DNA of 64,000 nt from Streptomyces marispadix (lineage in GTDB: Bacteria; Actinomycetota; Actinomycetes; Streptomycetales; Streptomycetaceae): assembly GCF_022524345.1 (NCBI RefSeq), contig NZ_JAKWJU010000002.1:4068501-4132500 (forward strand). The letters run 5' to 3'. Made by a program: the position numbers and the translations under genes. Below are positions 6,294 through 14,517 of the stretch, piece after piece (position 1 is the first letter of the stretch; each line of letters begins with the position of its first letter). The notes under the pieces are model-generated. The model was not told the origin of the DNA, made no database searches, and saw only the letters and a program-made list of their open reading frames with translations.

Positions 6294-7214
6294 ATGTCGT
6301 CGACCCAGTCGCTGGTCACGTTCGTGGAAGACCTGTTGCAACTGAACAGCGGTCAGGGTCTGCACGAACTCAGCGAGTTGTGTCTGGCTCTGTTGCTGTC
6401 GACGCTCATCGGCTGGGAGCGCGGCGCGCGGCAGAAGAGCGCGGGGCTGCGGACTCACGCTCTGGTCGGCGTTGCCAGCGCTTTGATGATGCAGATTTCC
6501 CAGTTCGGCTTCGGCGACGTGGTGTCCCTGCCGGACGTACGCCTCGATCCTTCCCGCGTTGCGGGGCAGATCATCACCAGCATCGGGTTCATCGGCGGCG
6601 GGCTCATTTTCGTACGCCGTGACGCGGTGCGCGGCCTGACGACCGCCGCCACGATCTGGCTCACCTGCGCCGTGGGCATGGCCTGTGGCGGCGGGCTCCC
6701 CGTCCTCGCCAGCTCGGTGACGGCGCTCCACTTCATCGTCGTCCGTGGCTACCCTCTCCTCGCCACTCGTCTGTCGGCCGCCCCGACCGCCGAACAGTGG
6801 GAGGTGCGTCTGCGGTACCGAGTCGGCCTAGGGGTGCTGCCGGAGCTGATGGAGCTGTGCACGGAGCGCGGCTTCCGCATCCTCCGGGTCCGCGTCGACA
6901 AGCCGTCGAAGAGTGAGCAGAACGAGGCGGACGAGACCTTCGCCCGGGTCTCGTTGAATCTGGCGGGCACGGCCGACGTCAATGAACTGACCTCGGAGAT
7001 GGTCCACACCGACGGAGTCCTCGGCGTCGAGGTGACCGCGGAACCGGACCGCGACAGACAGCCCGGCCGGCCCGCCCTTTACGCCCAGAGACGGGTCGGC
7101 GGGGGCGGCAAGTCGATGGGCCGCATCGTGCAGCCTCGCCGCCCGGTGAACTGCGCGGCCGTGCGGGGAAAGCGGCAGCGCCGCGGCAGGCGCCGGCTGG
7201 CGCCCTGGTGGTGA
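6294..7214 (+). CDS. MgtC/SapB-family membrane protein
   Basis: This 306-aa protein has an N-terminal membrane domain (about 20-155). Its characteristic segments are LLSTLIGWERGARQKSAGLR with the family Glu-Arg pair, GLRTHALVGVASALMM, and a glycine-rich IITSIGFIGGGLIF. A soluble C-terminal domain (about 165-260) follows, then a basic tail. MgtC proteins affect magnesium-limited growth and F-type ATPase activity in other bacteria; the role in streptomycetes is not settled. The ATG at 6294 is chosen for its GAGGTG ribosome site; an open frame continues upstream to 6225 without one. It ends convergent with the next gene, sharing a terminator. Confidence 0.85.
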   Translation: MSSTQSLVTFVEDLLQLNSGQGLHELSELCLALLLSTLIGWERGARQKSAGLRTHALVGVASALMMQISQFGFGDVVSLPDVRLDPSRVAGQIITSIGFIGGGLIFVRRDAVRGLTTAATIWLTCAVGMACGGGLPVLASSVTALHFIVVRGYPLLATRLSAAPTAEQWEVRLRYRVGLGVLPELMELCTERGFRILRVRVDKPSKSEQNEADETFARVSLNLAGTADVNELTSEMVHTDGVLGVEVTAEPDRDRQPGRPALYAQRRVGGGGKSMGRIVQPRRPVNCAAVRGKRQRRGRRRLAPWW

Positions 7215-7255
7215 CGGCGTCGTGGGGCCCGGACTGACGCCACCTGCGCAGAAGG

Positions 7256-7288
7256 CGGCCCCGGATCGGCACGTACGATCCGGGGCCG
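7256..7288. terminator. Bidirectional terminator
   Basis: A perfect 12-bp stem (7256-7267 with 7277-7288) stands between the converging MgtC-like gene and the small membrane protein gene. Confidence 0.75.
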
Positions 7289-7302
7289 TCACTTCGCCGG
7301 TG

Positions 7303-7758
7303 TTATGTCTGTGCTGCTTGCGATCGGTTCATCCCCGCGCATAGTGCCCAGATGATGAACACGTCGATCGCCAGCGTGATCACTGCCCAGAGCGGGAAGT
7401 AGGGCAGCCACATGAAGCTGGCGATCATGCCCAGGCCGGCCAGTGCTATGCCGACCCATCGGGCCCACGTTGCGCCCGTCATCATCACGGCGATGCCGGC
7501 GACCGCGATCGCGGCGCCCAGGAAGAGATGGACCCATCCCCAGCCCGTGAGGCTGTAGTCGAACGCGTAGTTTCGCGTCGCTGCGAACACGGAGTCCTCG
7601 CGCAGGGCTGCGACACCTGAGGAGACGGCGAGCAGTCCGCCGAAGAACATCAGCGCACCGGCCAGTTTCGTCCAGCCGCTGAACATCGTCGTCGGCTTGC
7701 CTGTACGGCGCACAGCGGTGCCCGCATGCGCTCCACCACTGGCGGCATGAGTTGCCAT
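7303..7758 (-). CDS. Four-helix membrane protein, DUF7144-like
   Basis: This 151-aa protein has a short polar N-terminus and four hydrophobic segments (about residues 28-47, 72-94, 97-118 and 122-140). The first contains GALMFFGGLLAVSSGVAAL and the second begins GWGWVHLFLGAAI. This matches the small streptomycete membrane family now called DUF7144, of unknown function. The ATG at 7758 has AGGAGGG 7 nt upstream; the seven-codon extension above it covers that ribosome site and is rejected. Confidence 0.7.
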   Translation of the reverse strand: MATHAASGGAHAGTAVRRTGKPTTMFSGWTKLAGALMFFGGLLAVSSGVAALREDSVFAATRNYAFDYSLTGWGWVHLFLGAAIAVAGIAVMMTGATWARWVGIALAGLGMIASFMWLPYFPLWAVITLAIDVFIIWALCAGMNRSQAAQT

Positions 7759-8129
7759 TTCGAGACCCTCCTCGTGCAAGGTCTGCCTTCACCTGTTCAG
7801 GTGCTTATGTCCCAGTTTGGCAGAATATTGAGAGCCTGCGACCGGAGACGTTTCCGCAGGTCGGAGCGGTGTGGGAGGGGATGCCCAGAGGGATGCGATC
7901 CGCCACCGGCGGTCCGGCCTCGGTGCCATCGCCGGATGTGGGCCGCTGCCTCCCGGGCGCGTGGGCGCCCCCCGCCGTAACGAGCCGTACGGCCCTGTGC
8001 GCACCATGTTTCCGGCACGGCGAACCCGGCCAGACGCGTAACAGCCGCGCTGCTGCGGCGCGTACGGACGGGCGCGGTAACGGTACGGCGGGCAGGTCCG
8101 CGTGGAGAGAGCGATGTGAAGGGGGCCGC
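7759..8129. other. Divergent intergenic region without a gene
   Basis: This 370-bp stretch separates the leftward membrane protein from the rightward YihY-like gene. Open frames across it have no start signals. The AT-richer part near 7795-7830 could hold promoters, but I cannot define boxes with confidence. Confidence 0.4.
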
Positions 8130-9194
8130 GTGAGCACACGCGTGACCGGGGGAGAGGCCGGACCGGGACCGGGCGAGGCTGATCCCCTCGGTGAGCCCTC
8201 CGCCGCCACCGGCGCCGAAAGGACCACCGGCACCGGCGCCGAAACGACCGCCGGTACCGCTGCCACCGCGGCCCCCTCCCGCCACTCGTCCTCCCGCCAC
8301 TCGTCCTCCCGCCTCTCGCCCTCGCGCTCCGCGTCCCTGCGCGGCGCGCTCCCCCCGGCCGCCGACTGCCGCGTCGCCCTGCGCCGTACGCCCGTCTCCG
8401 TATGGAACGACGACGTCACCGACTGGGCCGCCGCCCTCACCTACTACGCGGTGCTCGCGATCTTCCCCGCGCTGCTCGTCACCGTCTCGGCCGTGGGTCT
8501 CGCCGGTACGGGCGCCACTCGGGAACTGATCGCCCGCGCCACCACCGTTCTGCCCGCCCAGTCCGGCGAGTTGATGGCGGGCGTACTGAAGGACATGGCA
8601 GCGCAGAGCACCGCCGCGTGGCTTCTCGCCGTGTTCGGTACGGCCGGATCGCTCTGGTCCGCTTCCAGCTACCTCAGCGTCTTCCGCCGCGCGCTGCACG
8701 CCATGCACGGCGTCGAGGACCACCGTCCCGTGTGGCGGACCATTCCCCGGATCGTGCTGACCGCGACGGCTCTGCTCGCGCTTCTCGTCTCCAGCGTCTT
8801 CGTACTCGTGCTCAGCGGCGAGGTGGCCCACGCGGCCGGTGGCCTGCTCGGCATGGGCCGCTTCGCCGCGGGCGCCTGGGACACCATGAAGTGGCCGCTA
8901 CTGCTGGGCCTGGTGGCCGTACTCGTGCTGGTCGTCTTCCGTACCGGCCCGGCGGAGACGCGCGGCGTGCGCAGGCGCGCGCCGGGCGGTGCGCTGGCGG
9001 TGGTGCTGTGGCTCGCGGCGTCGCTGGGCTTCGCGCTCTACGCCTCGCACGTGGGCACGTATCACCGGCTGTACGGGTCGCTCGCGGGCATCGTCGTCTT
9101 CCTGGTCTGGCTGTGGATGTCGAATCTGGCGCTGCTCGTGGGCGCGCAGTTCAACGCCGAACTCGCCAAGCTCCGCCGTGGGAAGGTCAGTTGA
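8130..9194 (+). CDS. YihY/BrkB-family membrane protein
   Basis: This 354-aa protein begins with about 80 residues rich in Thr, Ala, Ser and Arg, including a repeated RHSSS motif. A YihY/virulence factor BrkB domain follows. Its usual landmarks are present: WNDDVTDWAAALTYYAVLAI, then FPALL, then LWSASSYLSVFRRAL, a long central membrane helix, and the C-terminal YGSLAGIVVFLVWLWMSN with GAQFNAEL. Six membrane segments are expected. The function is not established; older ribonuclease BN annotations of this family are wrong. The GTG at 8130 follows GAAGGGGG; the longer upstream frame has no coding character. Confidence 0.85.
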   Translation: MSTRVTGGEAGPGPGEADPLGEPSAATGAERTTGTGAETTAGTAATAAPSRHSSSRHSSSRLSPSRSASLRGALPPAADCRVALRRTPVSVWNDDVTDWAAALTYYAVLAIFPALLVTVSAVGLAGTGATRELIARATTVLPAQSGELMAGVLKDMAAQSTAAWLLAVFGTAGSLWSASSYLSVFRRALHAMHGVEDHRPVWRTIPRIVLTATALLALLVSSVFVLVLSGEVAHAAGGLLGMGRFAAGAWDTMKWPLLLGLVAVLVLVVFRTGPAETRGVRRRAPGGALAVVLWLAASLGFALYASHVGTYHRLYGSLAGIVVFLVWLWMSNLALLVGAQFNAELAKLRRGKVS

Positions 9195-9227
9195 GCCGCC
9201 GAGCCCAGCCGCGACCGCTCAGGGGTC

Positions 9228-9899
9228 TCAGCGGAGCGCGACCGCTCCGACCGCCTCGTCCACGGGAGTCTCGCCGCCGATCAGTTCGAGCGTCAGGCCC
9301 GCCGTGCCCGGAGCGTGCAGGAGCGCACCGAGCACCGCCGCCACATCGTCGCGCGTCACATCCGCGCGTCCCGTCCGCTCGCCGAGCCGGACCCTGCCCG
9401 TACCGGGGTCGTTCGTCAGCCGTCCTGGCCGCAGCACCGTCCAGTCGAGGTCGTCGCGCGCCCTCACGGCATCGTCCGCGGCCCCCTTCGCGCGCTGATA
9501 CGCGGCGAAGACCGGGTCGGTGCCCGGCGGCGGCTCGGTCAGCCCGGCGTCGGCGCCCATCGACGAGACGATGATGTAGCGCCTTACGCCTGCCTCCCTC
9601 GCCGCGTCCGCGAACAGCACGGCCGCCGCGCGGTCCACCGTCTCCTTGCGCTCCGCACCGCTGCCAGGCCCCGCACCGGCGGCGAAGACGACCGCGTCAG
9701 CGCCCTCCAGATGGGCGGCGACCTCCTGCACGGACGCCGACTCAAGGTCGCAGACCAGCGGTTCCGCGCCTGCGGCCCGCAGATCGTCGGCCTGCTCCGG
9801 CTTGCGGATGATGCCTGCCGCCTCGTCCCCGCGCTCGGCGAGCAGCCGCTCCAGCCTCAGCGCGATCTGACCGTGTCCACCAGCGATGACTGTGCGCAT
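9228..9899 (-). CDS. NAD(P)H-binding atypical short-chain dehydrogenase
   Basis: This 223-aa Rossmann-fold protein begins MRTVIAGGHGQIALRLERLL, where GGHGQI takes the place of the dinucleotide-binding GGxGxxG. It also has AVVFAAGAGPGS after the third strand, YIIVSSMGAD, and a later DWTVLRPGRL typical of the NmrA/NAD(P)-binding group. The catalytic Tyr-Lys pair is represented by YQRAKGAADD. Substrate unknown. Start at 9899 is the one that begins the fold directly; a six-residue extension is possible. It converges with the YihY-like gene and is similar in type to the protein at 14518-15165. Confidence 0.8.
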   Translation of the reverse strand: MRTVIAGGHGQIALRLERLLAERGDEAAGIIRKPEQADDLRAAGAEPLVCDLESASVQEVAAHLEGADAVVFAAGAGPGSGAERKETVDRAAAVLFADAAREAGVRRYIIVSSMGADAGLTEPPPGTDPVFAAYQRAKGAADDAVRARDDLDWTVLRPGRLTNDPGTGRVRLGERTGRADVTRDDVAAVLGALLHAPGTAGLTLELIGGETPVDEAVGAVALR

Positions 9900-10020
9900 G
9901 CTTCGACCGTACGTCACGGCCGCGCAGCCCGCGCCGCCGCCCTGAGCCGCCGTCAGCCCTGAAACGGTGTCGGTCCTGAAGGCGCCGTCGGCCCTGCGGC
10001 GCCGTCGGTCCTACGAATCG

Positions 10021-11451
10021 TCAGCCCTGCGACTGCCGGGGCAGATCGAACTCCGACGTGCCCGTGAAGTCGCAGAACTCCCGCACCGCGCTGGTACGTG
10101 CGACCACGCGCCCCCGGTGCACGACCACACGGCTGTACGCGAGCGATAGCGCCCCCGCCAGTTCCGTACCGCGTACCGCGAGCAGCTCCGCCGGGAACCC
10201 CGCCTCCACGCGCACCTCGGGCAGCCCCATCGTCGTACGCGCCCTCGCGCAGACCGCGTCGTACGCGGCCTCCGGACTCGCCTCGCCGTGCGACGCCAGC
10301 AGATATGCGGCCTCCAGCGGATCGCCCCTGCCGACCGTGTTGGCGGCGTCCCGCAGCGCACCGCTTCCGGCCGCCACCGTGACACCGGCCGCCCTCAGCA
10401 GCCGTACCGGCGCGACAGTCGAAACCGCGGTCTGCGAAGTGCGCTCCAGCACACCGCAGTTGCCCTGCGGCAGACATACGACCGTGACACCCGCGGCGGC
10501 CAGCCGCTCGGCCGTACGCACCGCCGCCTTGTGCGGGAGCCTCGCCAGCCCCGCGCACGGCCCGATCGCGACCCCGGGGCGCAGCCCGCCCGCGGCGGCG
10601 GCCAGCCTGGACAGCCGGGCCGGGTCGCCGCCGTCGGTGTGCAGATCTACGGGGCAGCCGTGTTCTGCCGCGACCTCCAGTACGGCGTCGACGTAGCCGC
10701 CCGGGTCCGGGTCCAGGTCGGGGCAGCCGCCGATGACGGAGGCGCCCATCTTCACCGCGTCGCGCAGCATCGACAGCCCGTCGGCGCCCGCGACCCCGGT
10801 CAGCAGCCGCGGCACGGCCACGGTGCTCAGCTCCACGAGGCCGCGCAGCGCCCGGCGTGCCTGAAGCACGGCCTCCAGCGAGCGCAGCCCGGCGACGTCG
10901 CCGATGTGCACATGGGTACGGGTGGCGGTGGCGCCCAGCCCGAGCTGCATCAGCGCGGCCTCGGTCGTACGGCGCTGGACGTCCTCGGGGCCGCTGCGGG
11001 GCGGCCCGGCCGAGACGGGCGAGACGGCCGTCAGCGCGGTGTCGTAGTGGGTGTGCACCTCGGCCGGTGCCGGAAGCAGCAGATAGCCGGCGAGGTCGAC
11101 GCGTGAGGCGCCCGACGGCTGCGGTCCCCGCGCGAGGCTTCCGGCGGTCCCGACCGCCTCGATACGGCCGCCGCCGAGACGTACGTCGACGGTCCGGCCG
11201 TCGGCCAGACGGGCGCCGCACAGCATGAGGGCGCGGGGGCTTGAACCGTCGCCTGCCGTTTCGCCGGGGTCGCCTGTGGAGCCGCCGCCCGCAGGACCTC
11301 CGGCCGAGCCTCCTGCCGGACCGCCGCCCGCGGGGCCGTTCGCCGGACCTCCTGCCGGGCCGCCCGCGCCGCCGCTCCGCTCGTCGCTCGTGTCGGATTC
11401 GTCACGGGAGCGGTCGCCGTCCACCGGCCCCTCTGACTGGCTGTCGGCCAT
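10021..11451 (-). CDS. Amidohydrolase of the cytosine deaminase-like group, probably inactive
   Basis: The 476-aa protein has a low-complexity N-terminal extension of about 70 residues (Gly, Pro and Ala with repeated GGPAGG) before an amidohydrolase fold. The first metal motif is kept (EVHTHYD, H133 and H135), as is a DLH motif (H271). By eye alignment with E. coli cytosine deaminase, three other catalytic positions are changed: the acid after DLHxD is Gly274, the SH motif is GPC (Pro298), and the metal Asp is Gly364 in GSGALRD. A different reaction or a non-catalytic role is likely. The start at 11451 has a GGGGAG site. Confidence 0.75.
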   Translation of the reverse strand: MADSQSEGPVDGDRSRDESDTSDERSGGAGGPAGGPANGPAGGGPAGGSAGGPAGGGSTGDPGETAGDGSSPRALMLCGARLADGRTVDVRLGGGRIEAVGTAGSLARGPQPSGASRVDLAGYLLLPAPAEVHTHYDTALTAVSPVSAGPPRSGPEDVQRRTTEAALMQLGLGATATRTHVHIGDVAGLRSLEAVLQARRALRGLVELSTVAVPRLLTGVAGADGLSMLRDAVKMGASVIGGCPDLDPDPGGYVDAVLEVAAEHGCPVDLHTDGGDPARLSRLAAAAGGLRPGVAIGPCAGLARLPHKAAVRTAERLAAAGVTVVCLPQGNCGVLERTSQTAVSTVAPVRLLRAAGVTVAAGSGALRDAANTVGRGDPLEAAYLLASHGEASPEAAYDAVCARARTTMGLPEVRVEAGFPAELLAVRGTELAGALSLAYSRVVVHRGRVVARTSAVREFCDFTGTSEFDLPRQSQG

Positions 11452-11684
11452 CGCACTCCCCACATCGGCGGATGATCATGATCACGCAGCGTGAGTAGAG
11501 AGTAGGGCGCCCGCAGGGCACCGGCGAGGAAGAGGCGAATAGTCGTACTGACGTGGTGCGAGGGGGCGTTGGGGCATTCGGTGACGCCGGATGAGACCCT
11601 GGAGTCAGGCCCTGTGAGCGGTGCCGGACGGGCGCGATACGGATTTCACCTTTGGCTGTCAGGCGTGTAATGTCTTCACCGCTC

Positions 11685-11757
11685 GCCCCAATAGCTCAGT
11701 CGGCAGAGCGTCTCCATGGTAAGGAGAAGGTCAACGGTTCGATTCCGTTTTGGGGCT
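11685..11757 (+). tRNA. tRNA-Thr (GGT)
   Basis: The 73-nt cloverleaf has acceptor GCCCCAA/TTGGGGC, D arm AGCTCAGTCGGCAGAGC, anticodon stem CTCCA/AGGAG with GGT, and T loop TTCGATT. The discriminator is T and CCA is not encoded. A -10-like TAATGT lies at 11668-11673. Confidence 0.95.
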
Positions 11758-11803
11758 CTGATGTGTGAGATCTCCCGTCGGGAGATGGGAGTCCGCGCAT
11801 CGT

Positions 11804-11876
11804 GGCGGTGTAGCTCAGTCGGTAGAGCAAGCGGCTCATAATCGCTGTGTCACCGGTTCAAGTCCGGTCACCGCTA
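11804..11876 (+). tRNA. tRNA-Met (CAT), elongator type
   Basis: The 73-nt cloverleaf begins GGCGGTG and ends CACCGCTA, with a G-U first pair, D arm AGCTCAGTCGGTAGAGC, anticodon loop with CAT, and T loop TTCAAGT. It lacks the three consecutive G-C pairs of the initiator anticodon stem, so it is the elongator form. It is 46 nt behind tRNA-Thr and probably co-transcribed with it. Confidence 0.93.
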
Positions 11877-11966
11877 CTTCACCGAATGTAGCCGATTGTG
11901 GGGTCGGTCCTTCGATCGGCTACTCTTCCTGCGTTCTGGCCCATCTGTCCGTCAAGGAGCACTCAC

Positions 11967-12131
11967 GTGGCTGCCACAGACGTCCGCCCGAAGATCACGC
12001 TGGCCTGCGTGGAGTGCAAGGAGCGGAACTACATCACCAAGAAGAACCGGCGCAACAACCCGGACCGTCTTGAGATGAAGAAGCACTGCCCGCGCTGCAA
12101 CGCGCACACGGCGCACCGCGAGACGCGCTGA
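11967..12131 (+). CDS. rpmG: 50S ribosomal protein L33, zinc-binding form
   Basis: The 54-aa protein has the L33 signature [16 protein letters not shown] and two cysteine pairs (CVEC and CPRC) that bind zinc. Streptomycetes usually also carry cysteine-free L33 paralogs that replace this form during zinc starvation under Zur control. The GTG start at 11967 follows AAGGAGC. It is preceded by two tRNA genes and followed by a terminator, as in other streptomycetes. Confidence 0.95.
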   Translation: MAATDVRPKITLACVECKERNYITKKNRRNNPDRLEMKKHCPRCNAHTAHRETR

Positions 12132-12144
12132 CTCAGGCCCTTCT

Positions 12145-12179
12145 ACGAGGCCGTCCCCACACAGCGGGGGCGGCCTCGT
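12145..12179 (+). terminator. Terminator of rpmG
   Basis: A GC-rich hairpin with arms around 12145-12158 and 12166-12179 begins 13 nt after the stop of rpmG. The outer eight base pairs (CGAGGCCG/CGGCCTCG) are perfect. Confidence 0.7.
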
Positions 12180-12349
12180 GTCGTTGGCCCCCGGTCGCGG
12201 CGCCCGCGACTCCGGCATGCGCGGCCCCCGGGCTACCGGAGTCCCGAAGCCCCCAAGTCCCGGAACCCTGAGGCCGCTTCGCCGCCGTGAGAAGGCCGAC
12301 GGTCCCCGACGGTCCCCGCACCAACACCGTTCAGGAGGTGTCCGCGCCC

Positions 12350-12814
12350 ATGGCGCTCGACCAGTCCTTCGTCGGGCGGAGCTATCCGCCCACCACCCCC
12401 TACGAGGTGGGCCGCGAGAAGATCCGGGAGTTCGCCGAGGCCATCGGTGACGCCAATCCGGCCTACACGGACCGCGAGGCGGCCGAAGCCCTCGGCCACC
12501 CCGATGTGATCGCGCCGCCGACCTTCGTCTTCGCCATCACCTTCCGCGCGGCCCGCCAGGTCACCGAGGACCCCGAACTGGGCCTGGACTACAGCCGCGT
12601 GGTGCACGGGGACCAGAAGTTCGCCTACACCCGTCCCGTACGAGCGGGCGACCGGCTCACCGTCTCCTCCACCATCGAGTCCGTCAGGTCGATGGCGGGC
12701 AACGACATCCTCGACGTACGGGGCGAGGTCCACGACGAGTCGGGCGAGCACGTCGTGACCGCCCACACCAAGCTGGTCGCCCGCGGGCCCGAGGCCGAGG
12801 AGGCGGGAGCCTGA
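12350..12814 (+). CDS. HadA-like MaoC dehydratase subunit (FAS1-like dehydratase domain)
   Basis: This 154-aa hot-dog-fold protein has YEVGREKIREFAEAIGDANP, which corresponds to the MaoC active-site region. The usual catalytic His is replaced (DANPAYTD), as expected for the non-catalytic HadA partner. Together with the next gene it resembles mycobacterial HadAB, a 3-hydroxyacyl-ACP dehydratase, and lies in the same place, between rpmG and secE. Streptomycetes make no mycolic acids, so the acyl substrate is unknown. The ATG at 12350 is preceded by AGGAGGTG. The stop overlaps the next start (TGATG), which fits an obligate heterodimer. Confidence 0.85.
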   Translation: MALDQSFVGRSYPPTTPYEVGREKIREFAEAIGDANPAYTDREAAEALGHPDVIAPPTFVFAITFRAARQVTEDPELGLDYSRVVHGDQKFAYTRPVRAGDRLTVSSTIESVRSMAGNDILDVRGEVHDESGEHVVTAHTKLVARGPEAEEAGA

Positions 12815-13248
12815 TGGCCGCGAAGATCGCATACGCCGATGTAGAGATCGGCGCCGAACTGCCCGCGTGCACCTTCCCCGTCGACCGTGAGCGGCTCGTG
12901 CGCTACGCGGGCGCCTCCGGGGACTTCAACCCCATTCACTGGAACGAGCGATTCGCCAAGGAGGTCGGACTGCCGGACGTCATCGCGCACGGCATGTTCA
13001 CCATGGCCGAGGCGATCCGCGTCGTCACCGACTGGACGGGCGACCCGGCGGCGGTCGTCGAGTACGGCGTGCGCTTCACCAGGCCCGTCGTGGTGCCCGA
13101 CGACGACAAGGGCGCGGCGATCGAGGTGACCGGCAAGGTCGCGGCCAAGCTCGACGACGAGGCCCGTACGGTCCGGGTGGACCTGACCGTGATGAGCGCG
13201 GGCCAGAAGGTCCTCGGCATGTCCCGCGCCGTGGTGAAGCTGGCCTGA
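12814..13248 (+). CDS. HadB-like MaoC dehydratase, catalytic subunit
   Basis: The 144-aa single hot-dog protein carries the hydratase-2 motif YAGASGDFNPIHWNERFAKE with the catalytic pair D37 and H42, followed by GLPDVIAHGMFTMA. It should dehydrate 3-hydroxyacyl thioesters as a heterodimer with the preceding protein. The ATG shares a base with the upstream TGA, so the two are translationally coupled. In Mycobacterium the equivalent hadB also lies upstream of secE and nusG; no hadC equivalent is present here. Confidence 0.88.
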   Translation: MAAKIAYADVEIGAELPACTFPVDRERLVRYAGASGDFNPIHWNERFAKEVGLPDVIAHGMFTMAEAIRVVTDWTGDPAAVVEYGVRFTRPVVVPDDDKGAAIEVTGKVAAKLDDEARTVRVDLTVMSAGQKVLGMSRAVVKLA

Positions 13249-13368
13249 CCGACTCTGCGGTCCCGGCGTGCACAAGGCCGATTGCCGTGCGCCGCGTTCG
13301 AGGCGTACGAGAGGCGTGGGCCACGGCCGTGGGCGCCGGGGCCGCGCCGCTCTCGTACGCTTGAGCGC

Positions 13369-14424
13369 GTGCAGGAACTCCTTGACGCCCCACTCGCGCC
13401 GCTGACCACCTTCCGGCTCGGCGGCCCGGCCGCCCGGCTGCGTACCGCGACGACCGACGACGAGGTCGTCGAAGCCGTACGCGAGGCAGACGCCCAGGGC
13501 ACCCGGCTGCTGATCGTCGGCGGCGGCAGCAACCTCGTCATCGCGGACGAGGGCTTCCCCGGCACCGCGTTGCGCATCGCCACGACCGGCGTCGAACTCT
13601 CGGGCACACGCCTGGAGTTGGCGGCCGGGGAGAACTGGTCGGACGCCGTCGCCCGCACCGTCGAGGCAGGACTCGCGGGCATCGAATGCCTTGCCGGAAT
13701 CCCCGGCTCCGCCGGCGCGACGCCCATTCAGAACGTCGGTGCGTACGGGCAGGAGGTCTCCTCGACCATCACCGAGGTCGTCGCCTACGACCGCCGCACC
13801 GACGAGACCGTCGTCATCCCGAACTCCGAGTGCGGCTTCGCCTACCGCCACAGCCGCTTCAAGGCCGACCCGTCGCGCTTCGTCGTACTGCGGGTCCGTT
13901 TCGAACTGGAGGACGCGGGCGGCCTGTCGGCACCGCTCAAGTACGCCGAGACCGCTCGCGTGCTCGGCGTCGAGCCCGGCGACCGCGTATCGGCGCAGAC
14001 CGCACGCGAGACCGTTCTCAAGCTCCGTGCGGGCAAGGGCATGGTGCTCGACCCGGAGGACCACGACACATGGTCGGCGGGGTCCTTCTTCACCAACCCA
14101 GTCCTGGACGAGCACGAGTTCGAGACGTTCACCGAACGGGTCGCCGAGCGACTGGGCGCCGATGTCGCGGCGCCCGCCTTCCCGGCTGGCGAGGGGCGTA
14201 CGAAGACCTCCGCGGCCTGGCTCATCGATCGCGCGGGTTTCGCCAAGGGCTACGGCACGGGCCGGGCCCGCATCTCCACGAAGCACACCCTCGCGCTCAC
14301 CAACCGCGGGGACGCCACGACGGCGGATCTGCTGGCGCTGGCCCGTGAGGTACGGGACGGGGTGCGCGAGGCGTTCGGCGTCACCCTCGTCAACGAGCCG
14401 GTGACCGTGGGCTGTTCGCTGTAG
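13369..14424 (+). CDS. murB: UDP-N-acetylenolpyruvoylglucosamine reductase
   Basis: MurB reduces the enolpyruvyl group with NADPH and FAD to form UDP-MurNAc in peptidoglycan synthesis. The 351-aa protein has LTTFRLGGPAARL at its N-terminus, the FAD segment LLIVGGGSNLVIADEGFPG, and IECLAGIPGSAGATPIQNVG. The catalytic serine is in WSAGSFFTNP, and the C-terminal Glu in LVNEPVTVGC completes the site. It is the type I form. The start at the GTG at 13369 is inferred from the family N-terminus. There is no obvious ribosome site, and a TACGCT -10-like box about 8 nt upstream suggests a leaderless transcript. Confidence 0.93.
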   Translation: MQELLDAPLAPLTTFRLGGPAARLRTATTDDEVVEAVREADAQGTRLLIVGGGSNLVIADEGFPGTALRIATTGVELSGTRLELAAGENWSDAVARTVEAGLAGIECLAGIPGSAGATPIQNVGAYGQEVSSTITEVVAYDRRTDETVVIPNSECGFAYRHSRFKADPSRFVVLRVRFELEDAGGLSAPLKYAETARVLGVEPGDRVSAQTARETVLKLRAGKGMVLDPEDHDTWSAGSFFTNPVLDEHEFETFTERVAERLGADVAAPAFPAGEGRTKTSAAWLIDRAGFAKGYGTGRARISTKHTLALTNRGDATTADLLALAREVRDGVREAFGVTLVNEPVTVGCSL

Positions 14425-14517
14425 TGACCGCGTCCGGGAGCAGTCGGGGGGCGACGAGGCTCGGCGCTCCCCGCTGTGCGTCGATGCGCCGACGGCGACC
14501 GTCTCGCCGGGCCCCGC

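Noticed and set aside
12625..14286. Antisense frame of 553 codons across the HadAB-like genes and murB
   Set aside because: A shadow of three well-supported genes on the other strand.
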